DNA of 35,394 bases, taken from NCBI RefSeq assembly GCF_024055605.1, contig NZ_JAMXLX010000017.1, positions 1-35,394 on the forward strand, in the 5' to 3' direction. A program made the translations under genes and the position numbers. Below the pieces are notes generated by a model, which ran no database searches, was not told the DNA's origin, and saw nothing but the letters and a program-made list of their open reading frames with translations. Positions 15,006 to 24,330 of this stretch are shown in pieces; position 1 is the first letter of the stretch, and each line of letters begins with the position of its first letter. Source of the DNA: Ciceribacter sichuanensis (GTDB lineage: Bacteria > Pseudomonadota > Alphaproteobacteria > Rhizobiales > Rhizobiaceae).

Positions 15006-18000
15006 ATGACTGCGATCACGAACAAAATTCTTGATTACATTGCGAAAAAAGGTGCGGAAGACCGGGTTATCGATCTCGGTACCGTTTTTTCCGGCAATGG
15101 CCTGACCTATACTGTTTCAAGCAGCGATCCGAGCGTCGCCGATGTCTCGATTGAGGACGGTCAGCTTACGATCGACTATAGCGACGCGCTCGGTTACACC
15201 GATCTCAAGATCACCGCGACGGACAGCAATGGCCAGAGCGTGACCGACAGCGTGCGTGTCCGCGTTGCCGGCGAGAACTCCTACACGATCGCAGTTCTCC
15301 CCGACACGCAGGACTATTCCTATGAGACTGGCGCTCCGACCCTCGCCAAGATGACCCAGTGGCTGGTCGACAACAAGGACAGCCTCAGCATCCAGTTCGT
15401 GACCCATGTAGGCGACGTTACCGCCAACGCCACCGACCAGCAGTGGCAGAACGTCACGCAGGCCCTGTCCATCCTGAACGGAAAGATCCCCTATTCGCTG
15501 ACGGCGGGCAACCATGACCAGGGCGTCGGCGGCTCGGCCGGCACGCACACCACGACGGGCATGGACTACTACTATTCGCCGGAACATCAGGCAGAGATCA
15601 GCGATACCTTCGGCGGTGTCTATGACATGGAGCCTGACCGCGCGCCCAACAACTACCACACCTTCACCGCGCCCGATGGCACGAAGTGGCTCGCGCTGAG
15701 CATTGAGTTCGGTCCTTCGGACGACGTTCTCCGCTGGGCCAAGGAGGTGATCGAAGGCCACCTCGACCACCGCGTGATGCTGACAACCCATGCCTACATG
15801 AACTGGGCTGGCCGTCATGACTCCACCGGCGGACCGCTTTATGGCGAAGGCGCAGGCTACGACTACGGTCTCGGCAAGCTGCCCGAAGGCGCCAATGATG
15901 GGGAGACTATCTATCGGGAGTTGGTGCAGCCCTACTCGAACGTGACCTTCACCTTCTCGGGCCACATCTTCGGTGACGGTGCGGAAACGCTCGTCTCCTA
16001 CGACGAATTCGGCAACCCTGTTTACCAGATGCTGGTGAACTACCAGAACGGCGTTGCCAATGAGATCCAGGACGGAAACGGTGGCTCGGGCGCCATCCGT
16101 CTGCTGACGATCGATCCGGACAATGGACAGGTCTACACCTCGACCTATTTCGCGCTTCAGGACCAATACCTGACCAACGACCGCGGCGAAGATCTGGACC
16201 GCGAAACGCTGAGCGGCCCCTATCGTGGCCAGGAAGAGACGCTGCAGGTCGATACCTCTGCTCCGGAACTCCACGCCATCGCCAAGGCCGGCAACGACCT
16301 CTACGTTACCGTTGAAGGCAATGGCGGCGGGGCTGTTACACTGGAGGGCCGTGCGGTCAATCCGGCTAACGATGCAGGTGTGACCTATGTCTGGACGGAT
16401 GCAGACGGCAACGTCGTCGCCACCGGTGCTACCCCGTCGGTCGATCTCTCCGCCGGTCGCCATCACTTGACGCTTACGGTCACCGATTCCACCGGTGCAC
16501 AGTCCAGCGACGATGTCATGATCATCGTGCGCAACGATGAAACGCTGTTGGCCGATAATTTCAACGACGGCAATGCAGATGGCTGGACGACCGGCAACAA
16601 CAGCGGTGCGGTTAACATCGTGCACGGTTCGACGACGGATTTCGGCATTGCTCCGTTCCCGGGCGCAACGGTTCCGACCGATCCGACGACGCCTGAAGAG
16701 CCGGAAGAACCCGCAACCCCTACCGATCCGGCAGATGCAATGGATGCGGTTCTCGTTCCGGCGACGACTGGTACGGAAGGCCTGCTGTTGAAAGCCGGTT
16801 TCGGTGATGCAGAGGGTGGGTTGACGAAATCCTACAGCCTTGCCTTCGACATGATGATCCCGTCCGGTACGGCGAAGAGCTATATCTCCCTGATCCAGAG
16901 CGGCGCCGAGAACACCACCGATGCCGACATGTTCTTCAAGGTCTCCGGCAATTCCGCTGCACTTGGAACGATGAGCGTCTACCAGGGCAACATCTCGCTT
17001 GACCAGTGGCACCGCATCGTCCTGACCTATGAGGTCAAGGACGGGAATGTCACGATCGTCAAGTATGTCGACGGCGTCGAAATCGGCCGCCAGTCCCGCG
17101 TTGCCGACGATCGCTATGCGCTCGACACGGATAATGGCATCCTGTTGTTTGCCGATGAAGACGGTGAGACCGCTCCGGTCGTCGTGTCTGCCGTAACGGT
17201 TGCCGACAAGGTTCTGACGGCTGACGACGTCGCATCGCTCGGCGGCGTCTCCAAGGGCGGGATTACTCTGCCAGAAGGTACGACCGGCACGCAGATCGTT
17301 GCCGATGAAACCGGTTTCACAACCGTTGACGGCGAAGGCAGCCTTGCACCGCACGGCGGCGTTAACGTGACGCCGACAACCGATGTCAAGGTCGGCGTTC
17401 CGGTTGACGGCACCGAGACCGGTGGCGGTACGACAACCACGCCCGAAACGCAGCCTGGAACCCAGCCCTCGGAGGGTGCCGCCGCCAACGTCACCAAGAT
17501 CGGTGCTCTGACTCCCACCCAGATGTTCAAGGTGGAAGTGAACCAGCCCGTGCCGGAAGGCACGATCGTGAAGGAATACACGCTGGTTTACGACCTTCTC
17601 ATTCCCGGCGGTCCGGGTGGCTGGCTGTCCTTGCTCCAGTCCGACACAAAGAACCAGTCCGATGGCGAACTGTTTGTCAACGGCAATGGCGGAATCGGTA
17701 TCGCCGGCGATTACGAAGGCAGCGTCACTTACAATGCATGGCATCGCATTGCCTTCACCATCCAGCGTCAGGGCGAGAATGTCCTGATCTCGAAGTACAT
17801 CGACGGCAATCTGGTTGGAACGACGACGCAGTCTTCCGGCAATGCCGACCGCTACGATATCGATCTGTCCAAGGGCCTTCTGCTGTTTACGGATGAAGAC
17901 GGCGAAACCCGCGACGTCTATGTCTCCAGCGTCCTGTTCACCGACAAGGTCATGTCCGGTACGGAAATCGCCGATCTGGGCGGCGTGAAGGCCGGCGGTA

Positions 18001-21000
18001 TCGTGGATGAGGCACCGTCCGAGATCAGCTTCCAGCTGGACTTCTCCGGCGATGCGGTCACGGATGACTTTGGAAACGTGAAGACGACGGCCGGTGCTAC
18101 CTCGAGCCTGACGGGCAACTACATGGTCAAGGGCAGCTATGCCCAGCGCGTCGATGGTGTTGAAGTCGAAGCCGATGCCGAAGGTCGTGTCTATGAGGGC
18201 TCGAACTCCGGCGAGAACATTCTGGTCTGGTCTGGCGACGGATCCCAGAACTGGCAGAACTACCGCTATGAAGTCACGATCAAGTCCACCGATCAGGACA
18301 CGATTGGCGCCGTCTTCTACTACAAGGATGCGGGCAACTTCTATCGTGTGACCTTCAACTCGGCGAACAACACCCGCGAACTCGTCCGCGTCAAGGACGG
18401 GGTTGCAACGGTTCTCGCAACGACCAATGCTGGTAGCCCGTGGGCGCGTGACGCCGGCCTGGAAATCGCTGTCAAGGATGGCGAAATCCGCGTCTATCTC
18501 GACGGACAGTCGGTGTTCGGCACCGTAGTCGACAGCAATCCGCTTTCCGGCGGCACCATCGGCTTCTACTCTGCCAACCAGAAGTCCTCCCAGTTCGATG
18601 ATGTCTTCGTTGGCGCGCTCGACCTGAAGGCCCATGCAGGCCGCGATGTCGAGGCTCTGGATCGGGATCATGACGGTCAGGTCACGGTTCATCTGAACGC
18701 CGGTGACAGCTATGGACAGAACGACATCGTGTCCTGGCGCTGGCTCGACAGTAACGGCAACGAACTTGCCACCGGCGCAACGGCTGACGTTACCCTTTCG
18801 GCTTCCGGCGATCAGGTTGTGACGCTCGAAATCACCGATAGCGCTGGCAAGGTTTCCCGCGATACGGTGACCGTCGATGCCGTTTCCAAGGAACGCATTC
18901 TCTTCAGCGATGACTTCTCGGATGCGAATTTCGCCAGCCGCTGGACCATAGTCGATGAGGGCGAGAAAAACGGTGTTGGTGAGGGTGGAAAGTACGGGGA
19001 CTGGAAGGTTGTCGATGGCAAGCTGGTTCAGCTTTCCGATGTCAGCAGCAAGGAGCTGAAGTGGACGTCCGCTGATGCGAGCGACGACTGGCAGAAGGGC
19101 TGGTCGCCGCTTGGCGATGGCACGAACGTGCTGCGCAAGGGAACCTACGCCCTGATTTCCGATGAGGCGGCGAAGGAATGGACCAACTACGCCGTGGAAA
19201 CCACGGTGAAGACCCCGGACAACGGCGCCGTCGGCATTCTCGTCCACTATCAGGATGCCAAGAACTACTACAAGATCGAGCTTGATGCCCAGAACGGCAC
19301 CAGCCTGTTCCAGCTGATCGAGGTGAAGGACGGGGTCGAAAAGTACCTCACCCAGATCCCAGCCCGTTACACCAGCAACAAGGAATTCCAGTTCCGTGTA
19401 GAAGTGAAAGACGGCCAGATCCAGGCATGGGTCGATGGCAATCAGATCTTCTCCTACGCCATCGAAAGCCATGCGGTTCAAAAGGGCACTGTCGGTCTGT
19501 TCTCCTGGGGCAATGCGGGCCTGTCATTCGACAAAGTGACCGTCGTCGGCCTGGACAACGTTCCGTCGCAGCCGAATACCGCACCCGTTGCAGGTAACGA
19601 CGAAGGCTTCCGTACCGGCTTCGGTACCGCTCTTCTGATCGCGGCTGCGGCCCTACTGGCAAACGACAGTGATGCCAATGCCGATGCACTGGTTATCAGC
19701 TCGGTCGAAGCCATTACCGGCGGTACCGTTGAACTCGACAGCAACGGTAACATCGTCTTCAAGCCAACGCCCGGTTTCCACGGTGTCGCTCAGTTCAGCT
19801 ACACCGTTTCTGACGGCAAGGGCGGAACGGATGTCGCAACGGTCAGCGTCGTCGTCGATGCCGACAAGGCGCCGATGGGCACCATCGAAGGCACTCCGGG
19901 TGTAGATCTCATCCAGGGCACAGGCGGTGACGACCGTATCTTCGGTCGTGGCGGCAACGATGTGCTGCATGGTGGGGCTGGTAATGACCTGATCTATGGC
20001 AATGACGGCGACGACATCCTGACGGGTGACGAGGGCAACGACACACTTTACGGCGGCGCTGGCAACGACAAACTCTATGGCGGTGACGGCGACGACAGCC
20101 TGTATGGCGGTGACGGCGATGACCTGCTGATGGGCGACGATGGTCATGACAGGCTCTATGGCGGTGCCGGCAACGACAAGCTCTATGGTGGCGCCGGCGA
20201 CGACACCCTGTCTGGTGGCGATGGCGACGACATTCTAATGGGCGACGAAGGCAACGACATCCTCATGGGCGAAGGCGGCAACGACAAGCTCTACGGCGGT
20301 GCCGGTGACGACAAGCTCTATGGTGGCGAAGGCGACGACATTCTGATGGGCGATGAAGGCAACGACATCCTCAACGGTGGTGCCGGCAACGACAAGCTCT
20401 ACGGTGGCGCCGGCGACGACCGGCTCTATGGTGGCGAAGGCGACGACCTGCTGATGGGCGACGAAGGCAATGACCACCTTGATGGCGGTGCCGGTAACGA
20501 CAAGCTCTATGGTGGCGCCGGCGACGACACCCTCTATGGCGGCGACGGCGATGATTCCCTTGCTGGTGAAGACGGCGATGATCTTGTCAACGGCGGTGCC
20601 GGCAAAGACGAACTCGATGGTGGCGCCGGCGACGACAAGCTCTATGGCGGTAATGGTGATGACACGCTCGACGGGGGCGCCGGTGACGACGCGCTCGTCG
20701 GTGGTGCCGGAAACGACATCTTGTATGGCAGAGCCGGTATCGATCGTCTCTATGGTGGAGCTGGCCAGGACGTCTTCGTCTTCAGGTCGATCAGCGACAT
20801 GTCTACCGACAAGTCGGCAACGGACACCATCTTCGACTTCTCGCGAGCCGAAGGCGATCTGATCGACTTCTCTTCCATCGACGCCAACACGGGCACCACC
20901 GGCAACCAGGGCTTCAGCTTCATCGGTGCGGAGGGTTTCTCCAACAAAGCCGGGGAACTGCGCTACGAGACCACACGGTCGGATAGCTATGTCTACGGTG

Positions 21001-21083
21001 ATATCGATGGTGACGGAAATGCGGACTTCGTGCTGCACCTCAGCGGCGTGCTTGATTTGAGCAAGGACGATTTCCTGCTCTAA
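15006..21083 (+). CDS. Giant secreted RTX protein with N-terminal metallophosphoesterase
   Basis: A 2025-residue secreted protein. Order: Ig/cadherin-like strand region (about 10-85); calcineurin-like metallophosphoesterase (about 92-330) with DTQDY, HVGDV, AGNHDQ, TTHAY and FSGHIFGDG as metal/active-site motifs; Ig/PKD-like region (about 420-510); two related LamG-like domains (about 560-745 and 825-1000) separated by a Pro/Thr-rich linker; further jelly-roll domains (about 1005-1205 and 1298-1515) around a PKD-like one; cadherin-like domain with NTAPVAGNDE (about 1518-1620); 32 GGxGxDxLx nonapeptides (about 1630-1918); a serralysin-like tail ending LSKDDFLL. RTX repeats fold on calcium outside the cell, and the tail is a type I secretion signal. 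ATG 15006 follows AGAGGA; the longer frame from 14850 lacks one. No N-terminal signal peptide is seen. Phosphodiester or phosphomonoester cleavage is the expected activity. Confidence 0.88.
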   Translation: MTAITNKILDYIAKKGAEDRVIDLGTVFSGNGLTYTVSSSDPSVADVSIEDGQLTIDYSDALGYTDLKITATDSNGQSVTDSVRVRVAGENSYTIAVLPDTQDYSYETGAPTLAKMTQWLVDNKDSLSIQFVTHVGDVTANATDQQWQNVTQALSILNGKIPYSLTAGNHDQGVGGSAGTHTTTGMDYYYSPEHQAEISDTFGGVYDMEPDRAPNNYHTFTAPDGTKWLALSIEFGPSDDVLRWAKEVIEGHLDHRVMLTTHAYMNWAGRHDSTGGPLYGEGAGYDYGLGKLPEGANDGETIYRELVQPYSNVTFTFSGHIFGDGAETLVSYDEFGNPVYQMLVNYQNGVANEIQDGNGGSGAIRLLTIDPDNGQVYTSTYFALQDQYLTNDRGEDLDRETLSGPYRGQEETLQVDTSAPELHAIAKAGNDLYVTVEGNGGGAVTLEGRAVNPANDAGVTYVWTDADGNVVATGATPSVDLSAGRHHLTLTVTDSTGAQSSDDVMIIVRNDETLLADNFNDGNADGWTTGNNSGAVNIVHGSTTDFGIAPFPGATVPTDPTTPEEPEEPATPTDPADAMDAVLVPATTGTEGLLLKAGFGDAEGGLTKSYSLAFDMMIPSGTAKSYISLIQSGAENTTDADMFFKVSGNSAALGTMSVYQGNISLDQWHRIVLTYEVKDGNVTIVKYVDGVEIGRQSRVADDRYALDTDNGILLFADEDGETAPVVVSAVTVADKVLTADDVASLGGVSKGGITLPEGTTGTQIVADETGFTTVDGEGSLAPHGGVNVTPTTDVKVGVPVDGTETGGGTTTTPETQPGTQPSEGAAANVTKIGALTPTQMFKVEVNQPVPEGTIVKEYTLVYDLLIPGGPGGWLSLLQSDTKNQSDGELFVNGNGGIGIAGDYEGSVTYNAWHRIAFTIQRQGENVLISKYIDGNLVGTTTQSSGNADRYDIDLSKGLLLFTDEDGETRDVYVSSVLFTDKVMSGTEIADLGGVKAGGIVDEAPSEISFQLDFSGDAVTDDFGNVKTTAGATSSLTGNYMVKGSYAQRVDGVEVEADAEGRVYEGSNSGENILVWSGDGSQNWQNYRYEVTIKSTDQDTIGAVFYYKDAGNFYRVTFNSANNTRELVRVKDGVATVLATTNAGSPWARDAGLEIAVKDGEIRVYLDGQSVFGTVVDSNPLSGGTIGFYSANQKSSQFDDVFVGALDLKAHAGRDVEALDRDHDGQVTVHLNAGDSYGQNDIVSWRWLDSNGNELATGATADVTLSASGDQVVTLEITDSAGKVSRDTVTVDAVSKERILFSDDFSDANFASRWTIVDEGEKNGVGEGGKYGDWKVVDGKLVQLSDVSSKELKWTSADASDDWQKGWSPLGDGTNVLRKGTYALISDEAAKEWTNYAVETTVKTPDNGAVGILVHYQDAKNYYKIELDAQNGTSLFQLIEVKDGVEKYLTQIPARYTSNKEFQFRVEVKDGQIQAWVDGNQIFSYAIESHAVQKGTVGLFSWGNAGLSFDKVTVVGLDNVPSQPNTAPVAGNDEGFRTGFGTALLIAAAALLANDSDANADALVISSVEAITGGTVELDSNGNIVFKPTPGFHGVAQFSYTVSDGKGGTDVATVSVVVDADKAPMGTIEGTPGVDLIQGTGGDDRIFGRGGNDVLHGGAGNDLIYGNDGDDILTGDEGNDTLYGGAGNDKLYGGDGDDSLYGGDGDDLLMGDDGHDRLYGGAGNDKLYGGAGDDTLSGGDGDDILMGDEGNDILMGEGGNDKLYGGAGDDKLYGGEGDDILMGDEGNDILNGGAGNDKLYGGAGDDRLYGGEGDDLLMGDEGNDHLDGGAGNDKLYGGAGDDTLYGGDGDDSLAGEDGDDLVNGGAGKDELDGGAGDDKLYGGNGDDTLDGGAGDDALVGGAGNDILYGRAGIDRLYGGAGQDVFVFRSISDMSTDKSATDTIFDFSRAEGDLIDFSSIDANTGTTGNQGFSFIGAEGFSNKAGELRYETTRSDSYVYGDIDGDGNADFVLHLSGVLDLSKDDFLL
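20025..20672 (+). repeat. Six 108-base higher-order units in the RTX array
   Basis: Four nonapeptides form a 36-codon unit, roughly GDEGNDxLx, GGAGNDKLY, GGAGDDxLY, GGxGDDxLM. It repeats at 20025, 20133, 20241, 20349, 20457 and 20565, with the last unit most changed. This periodicity points to segmental duplication inside the array. Confidence 0.75.
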
Positions 21084-21096
21084 TCCTTGATGCTGG

Positions 21097-21136
21097 GCGT
21101 CCCCGGCCCCTCTATGGCGCCGGGGACGCCTCTTTC
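21097..21136 (+). terminator. Rho-independent terminator after the RTX gene
   Basis: GCGTCCCCGGC (21097-21107) pairs perfectly with GCCGGGGACGC (21119-21129) over an 11-base loop, then CTCTTTCATTT. It starts 14 bases after the RTX stop. Confidence 0.85.
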
Positions 21137-21841
21137 ATTTGTGAAAGCCCGCGAATACGGCTGGGCAATATCTAGACGAAGGTCGAAGCGATCTCAGGCT
21201 AAACGCGCAGGTGATGCTTTGGATATGGCGTTTGGTTCAGGTTGAACACCTATGTTGCCGGCGGGCGGTACGAATCCGCCTGGCGGTAAATACGTGCTCG
21301 GGCAGGCTTCTGATTCCTCATCAATCGTATGGGCAGGTACTGATCCAGCTTGGTACCAAGGCTGGCTCGAACGAATTCACCAAACACAGGGCCTATTGAT
21401 GGACAGGGCGTCCGGGACAGTCTCTCGGGCCTCTGACTGTTCTGGCACCTCATCGACACGCGGGATGTAAGGCAAACTTTCCCGAAGTCGGTGGTGGGAC
21501 GCACAAGGGTTGCGTCGAACATGCCAAGCGGCTGGGACATGCAGAAGAGCTGCACGAGTTCTTCCTGTCGCCAAGGCCACCGGCAAGAATCCGCGGGTTT
21601 GAATCAAGTTACAGTCGTTGGATCCTATAAGCTCGTGGTGTGTGAGTCGCGGTCTGGCTATGCTAATAACTCGGCTAAAGAAGCGCTTCCTCGCCGGAAT
21701 AAGGGAAGCGCTTGCGGGATTCACAGCAAAACAAATCGCGAGCAGAGCGAGATGGGGTGATCGTTAACACTCAGATTTCGCAAGATAAATTCGGGTCGTA
21801 TGGAACCTCAACCTTCTTGGCGTTAACCATTCATTAACCTA
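21137..21841. other. Non-coding or decayed stretch between the RTX gene and repABC
   Basis: About 700 bases with several overlapping short frames on both strands but no recognisable product and no frame with a good ribosome site. The part nearest repA (from about 21680) becomes AT-richer and carries AAGCGCTT repeats and GTTAAC motifs, suggesting replicon control DNA. The remainder may be old transposon debris, but I could not assign it. Confidence 0.45.
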
Positions 21842-21850
21842 AAAGCGCTT
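21681..21850. repeat. Three AAGCGCTT palindromes upstream of repA
   Basis: The 8-base palindrome AAGCGCTT occurs at 21681-21688, 21706-21713 and 21843-21850. The last two extend to AAGCGCTTGC. The third overlaps the predicted repA -35 box. They may be regulatory or partition-protein sites. Confidence 0.4.
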
Positions 21851-21922
21851 GCCCGGAAATCAGAATCGGCGCTAATTGGCAGTGGCGAAACTTTGTTGGT
21901 TTTGCGAAAAATATCGCCACTG
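21849..21922 (+). promoter_or_regulatory. repABC promoter and operator
   Basis: TTGCCC (21849-21854) and CTAATT (21872-21877) are 17 bases apart, a plausible promoter. Immediately after it, CAGTGGCGA (21880-21888) and TCGCCACTG (21914-21922) form a perfect 9-base inverted repeat with a 25-base centre, ending 19 bases before repA. RepA with RepB represses its own operon in this plasmid family, and a palindrome at this place is the expected operator. Confidence 0.5.
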
Positions 21923-21941
21923 GCAAGAAACGGGTTTTAAG

Positions 21942-23156
21942 ATGGCGAAGGCCGCAGCTAAAGATGCACCTGTATTCGAAGGTTTGACCGCCTTGATGGA
22001 GCGTCATGCGGACGCCCTCTCCAGCCAGCTTCAGGCTCACCATCTCAAGGTTTTCCCGCCGACGGCGGAAAAGAGCATTCGCACGTTCGGACCGTCCGAA
22101 GCGTCGAAGCTGCTCGGCGTTGGCGAGTCTTACCTGCGACAGACCGCTTCGGAAATGCCGGAGTTGAATGTCAGTGTCAGTCCGGGCGGCAGACGAACGT
22201 TCTCGATTGATGATATCCATGCGATCCGCAAGCATATGGATCAGGTAGGTCGGGGAAATCGGCGCTATCTCCCGCATCGTCGGGGTGATGAGCAACTCCA
22301 GGTCATTTCTGTAATGAATTTCAAGGGCGGGTCCGGCAAGACGACGACCGCCGCGCACTTGGCTCAATATCTGGCGATGCGTGGTTATCGGATCCTTGCC
22401 ATTGATCTCGACCCCCAGGCCAGCCTTTCCGCACTTTTCGGCAGTCAACCCGAGACTGACGTCGGACCGAATGAAACGCTTTATGGTGCGATAAGGTACG
22501 ATGACGAACAGGTGCCGATCGAACAGGTCGTTCGCGGAACATACATTCCCGATCTTCACCTGATCCCCGGTAATCTCGAGCTTATGGAGTTCGAGCACGA
22601 CACTCCCCGCGCGCTGATGAAGCGCAAGGAGGGGGATACGCTCTTCTACGGTCGGATTAGCCAGGTTATCGAAGACATCGCTGATAACTACGACGTCGTC
22701 GTGATCGACTGCCCTCCCCAACTCGGGTATCTCACGCTTTCGGCATTGACGGCCGCGACGTCAATCCTCGTCACGGTTCATCCGCAGATGCTGGATGTGA
22801 TGTCCATGAACCAGTTTCTGGCAATGACATCGAACCTTCTGCGAGAGATCGAGAACGCCGGAGCGCAGTTCAAGTTCAACTGGATGCGCTATCTGATCAC
22901 CCGCTTCGAACCGAGCGACGGGCCGCAGAACCAGATGGTGGGCTATCTGCGATCGATCTTCGGGGAAAATGTTCTCAATTTTCCGATGCTGAAAACCACC
23001 GCAGTATCGGACGCCGGCCTGACGAACCAGACCCTCTTTGAAGTCGAGCGGGGTCAGTTCACGCGTTCGACCTATGACCGAGCCCTGGAGGCAATGAACG
23101 CCGTCAATGACGAGATCGAGACTTTGATCAAGAAAGCATGGGGTAGACCCACATGA
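21942..23156 (+). CDS. repA: Plasmid partitioning protein RepA (ParA-type ATPase)
   Basis: A 404-residue ParA-family ATPase, normal length for repABC RepA. The N-terminal part contains a DNA-binding region (SEASKLLGVGESYLRQ). The ATPase carries the deviant Walker A FKGGSGKTTT and Walker B in DVVVIDCPPQLG. RepA segregates the plasmid together with RepB and represses the operon. ATG 21942 gives the typical N terminus (MAKAAAKDAP); the frame is open upstream, but that part overlaps the operator. Its stop overlaps the repB start (ATGA). Confidence 0.95.
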   Translation: MAKAAAKDAPVFEGLTALMERHADALSSQLQAHHLKVFPPTAEKSIRTFGPSEASKLLGVGESYLRQTASEMPELNVSVSPGGRRTFSIDDIHAIRKHMDQVGRGNRRYLPHRRGDEQLQVISVMNFKGGSGKTTTAAHLAQYLAMRGYRILAIDLDPQASLSALFGSQPETDVGPNETLYGAIRYDDEQVPIEQVVRGTYIPDLHLIPGNLELMEFEHDTPRALMKRKEGDTLFYGRISQVIEDIADNYDVVVIDCPPQLGYLTLSALTAATSILVTVHPQMLDVMSMNQFLAMTSNLLREIENAGAQFKFNWMRYLITRFEPSDGPQNQMVGYLRSIFGENVLNFPMLKTTAVSDAGLTNQTLFEVERGQFTRSTYDRALEAMNAVNDEIETLIKKAWGRPT

Positions 23157-24175
23157 GCCGCAAGCACATCCTCGGTGTTGCAACAGATGCGCCCGACACC
23201 ACGGTGACCGATAACCGGCAGATCAAGAGCCGTTCTATGCCGCTTCTCGGAGTGGCGAGGAAGGATCGGGATCCATCGACAAAGCTGACCGCAAATATTG
23301 GTAATGCGTTGCGGGAGCAGAATGATCGCCTTGGCCGAGCGGAGGAGATCGAGCGCCGCCTCGCTGAAGGTCAGGCTGTGATTGAACTAGATCCATCGGT
23401 GATCGAACCGTCTTTCATCCGGGACCGCATGCCGGGCGATATCGATGGACTGCTTGCCTCCATCCGGGAGCAAGGCCAGCAGGTTCCGATATTGGTGCGC
23501 CCTCACCCGGATAACCCGGCTCGATATCAGGTTGCCTTTGGGCACCGTCGTCTGCGCGCGATTGCGGAACTGGGGCTAACTGTCCGGGCCGTTGTGCGTG
23601 ACCTGACGGACGAGCAGTTGGTCGTCGCGCAGGGGCAGGAAAATAATGAACGCGAGGACCTCACCTTTATCGAAAAGGCGCGCTTTGCGCATCGCCTGAA
23701 TAGGCAGTTCCCGCGCGAAATCGTTATCGCAGCGATGTCGATCGACAAGAGCAATCTGTCAAAGATGCTGATTCTCGTTGACGCCCTGCCCTCGGAACTG
23801 ATCGACGCCATTGGTGCGGCTCCCGGTGTGGGCAGACCGAGTTGGCAGCAACTGGTGGAACTTCTTGAGGCGGCCTCATCTCCTGCGGATGCGATGAAAT
23901 ACGTGATGTCCGACGAGGTGCAGGCGCTGCCGTCGGCAGAACGGTTCAAGGCAGTCGTTGCACATATCAAGCCGAAACGTGTTGCACGTGGGCTTCCGGG
24001 GGTGATGTCGATGCCGGACGGGACCAGAATTGCGCAGGTAGCGCAGAGCAAGTCTAAACTGGAGATCACGATCGACAGGAAGGCGACGCCGGATTTCGCT
24101 ACGTTCGTGCTTGAGCAGCTGCCAACTCTGTATCAGGCTCATCGCGAAAGAAATCAACGGAACCAGGGAGCGTAA
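23153..24175 (+). CDS. repB: Plasmid partitioning protein RepB (ParB-type)
   Basis: A 340-residue ParB-family protein. The ParB N-terminal domain (about 75-165) includes SIREQGQQVPILVRPHPD, FGHRRLRAIAELG and the QGQENNEREDL segment. A helix-turn-helix region follows, with IVIAAMSIDKSNLSKML. It binds the plasmid centromere (parS) and stimulates RepA. The ATG overlaps repA by four bases, indicating coupled translation. It is followed by the 155-base spacer that carries the ctRNA and separates it from repC. Confidence 0.95.
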   Translation: MSRKHILGVATDAPDTTVTDNRQIKSRSMPLLGVARKDRDPSTKLTANIGNALREQNDRLGRAEEIERRLAEGQAVIELDPSVIEPSFIRDRMPGDIDGLLASIREQGQQVPILVRPHPDNPARYQVAFGHRRLRAIAELGLTVRAVVRDLTDEQLVVAQGQENNEREDLTFIEKARFAHRLNRQFPREIVIAAMSIDKSNLSKMLILVDALPSELIDAIGAAPGVGRPSWQQLVELLEAASSPADAMKYVMSDEVQALPSAERFKAVVAHIKPKRVARGLPGVMSMPDGTRIAQVAQSKSKLEITIDRKATPDFATFVLEQLPTLYQAHRERNQRNQGA

Positions 24176-24183
24176 CCCGCAAA

Positions 24184-24236
24184 AGAAAAGAGCCCCCACA
24201 ACGTCGCCGTCGCGGAAGCCCTTTTGTCTCTGTAGC
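24184..24236 (-). ncRNA. Antisense ctRNA (incompatibility RNA) between repB and repC
   Basis: On the minus strand TTGACG (24271-24266) and GATTCT (24248-24243) are 17 bases apart, so transcription would start near 24236. About 50 bases on, a 14-pair stem with G-U pairs (24225-24212 with 24199-24186) ends in U residues. A short antisense RNA at this place is characteristic of repABC plasmids; it limits RepC expression and sets copy number and incompatibility. The exact ends are predicted. Confidence 0.75.
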
Positions 24237-24330
24237 AAGGACAGAATCGCATTTCCTCGAATCCTCGTCAAGAGTCTTCGGCGTCGTTTGGCGAGCAAAA
24301 TTCTTTTGCCTGCGAAAAAGGTGAAAGAGA

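Noticed and set aside
15117..19481. Very long open frame (about 1450 codons) on the minus strand opposite the RTX gene
   Set aside because: It has no ribosome site and no recognisable domain, and the plus strand encodes a clear multi-domain protein. Biased codon use in a GC-rich gene commonly leaves such antisense frames open.
19890..20760. Regular repeats that could suggest a CRISPR-like array
   Set aside because: The 27-base period is in frame and encodes GGxGxDxLx nonapeptides. There are no unique spacers, so this is an RTX array.
21250..21555. Minus-strand frame with a segment faintly like IS66 TnpC (LGTKLDQYLPIR)
   Set aside because: The resemblance covers only a few residues and the flanking sequence does not follow the family. 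Too weak to call a remnant.
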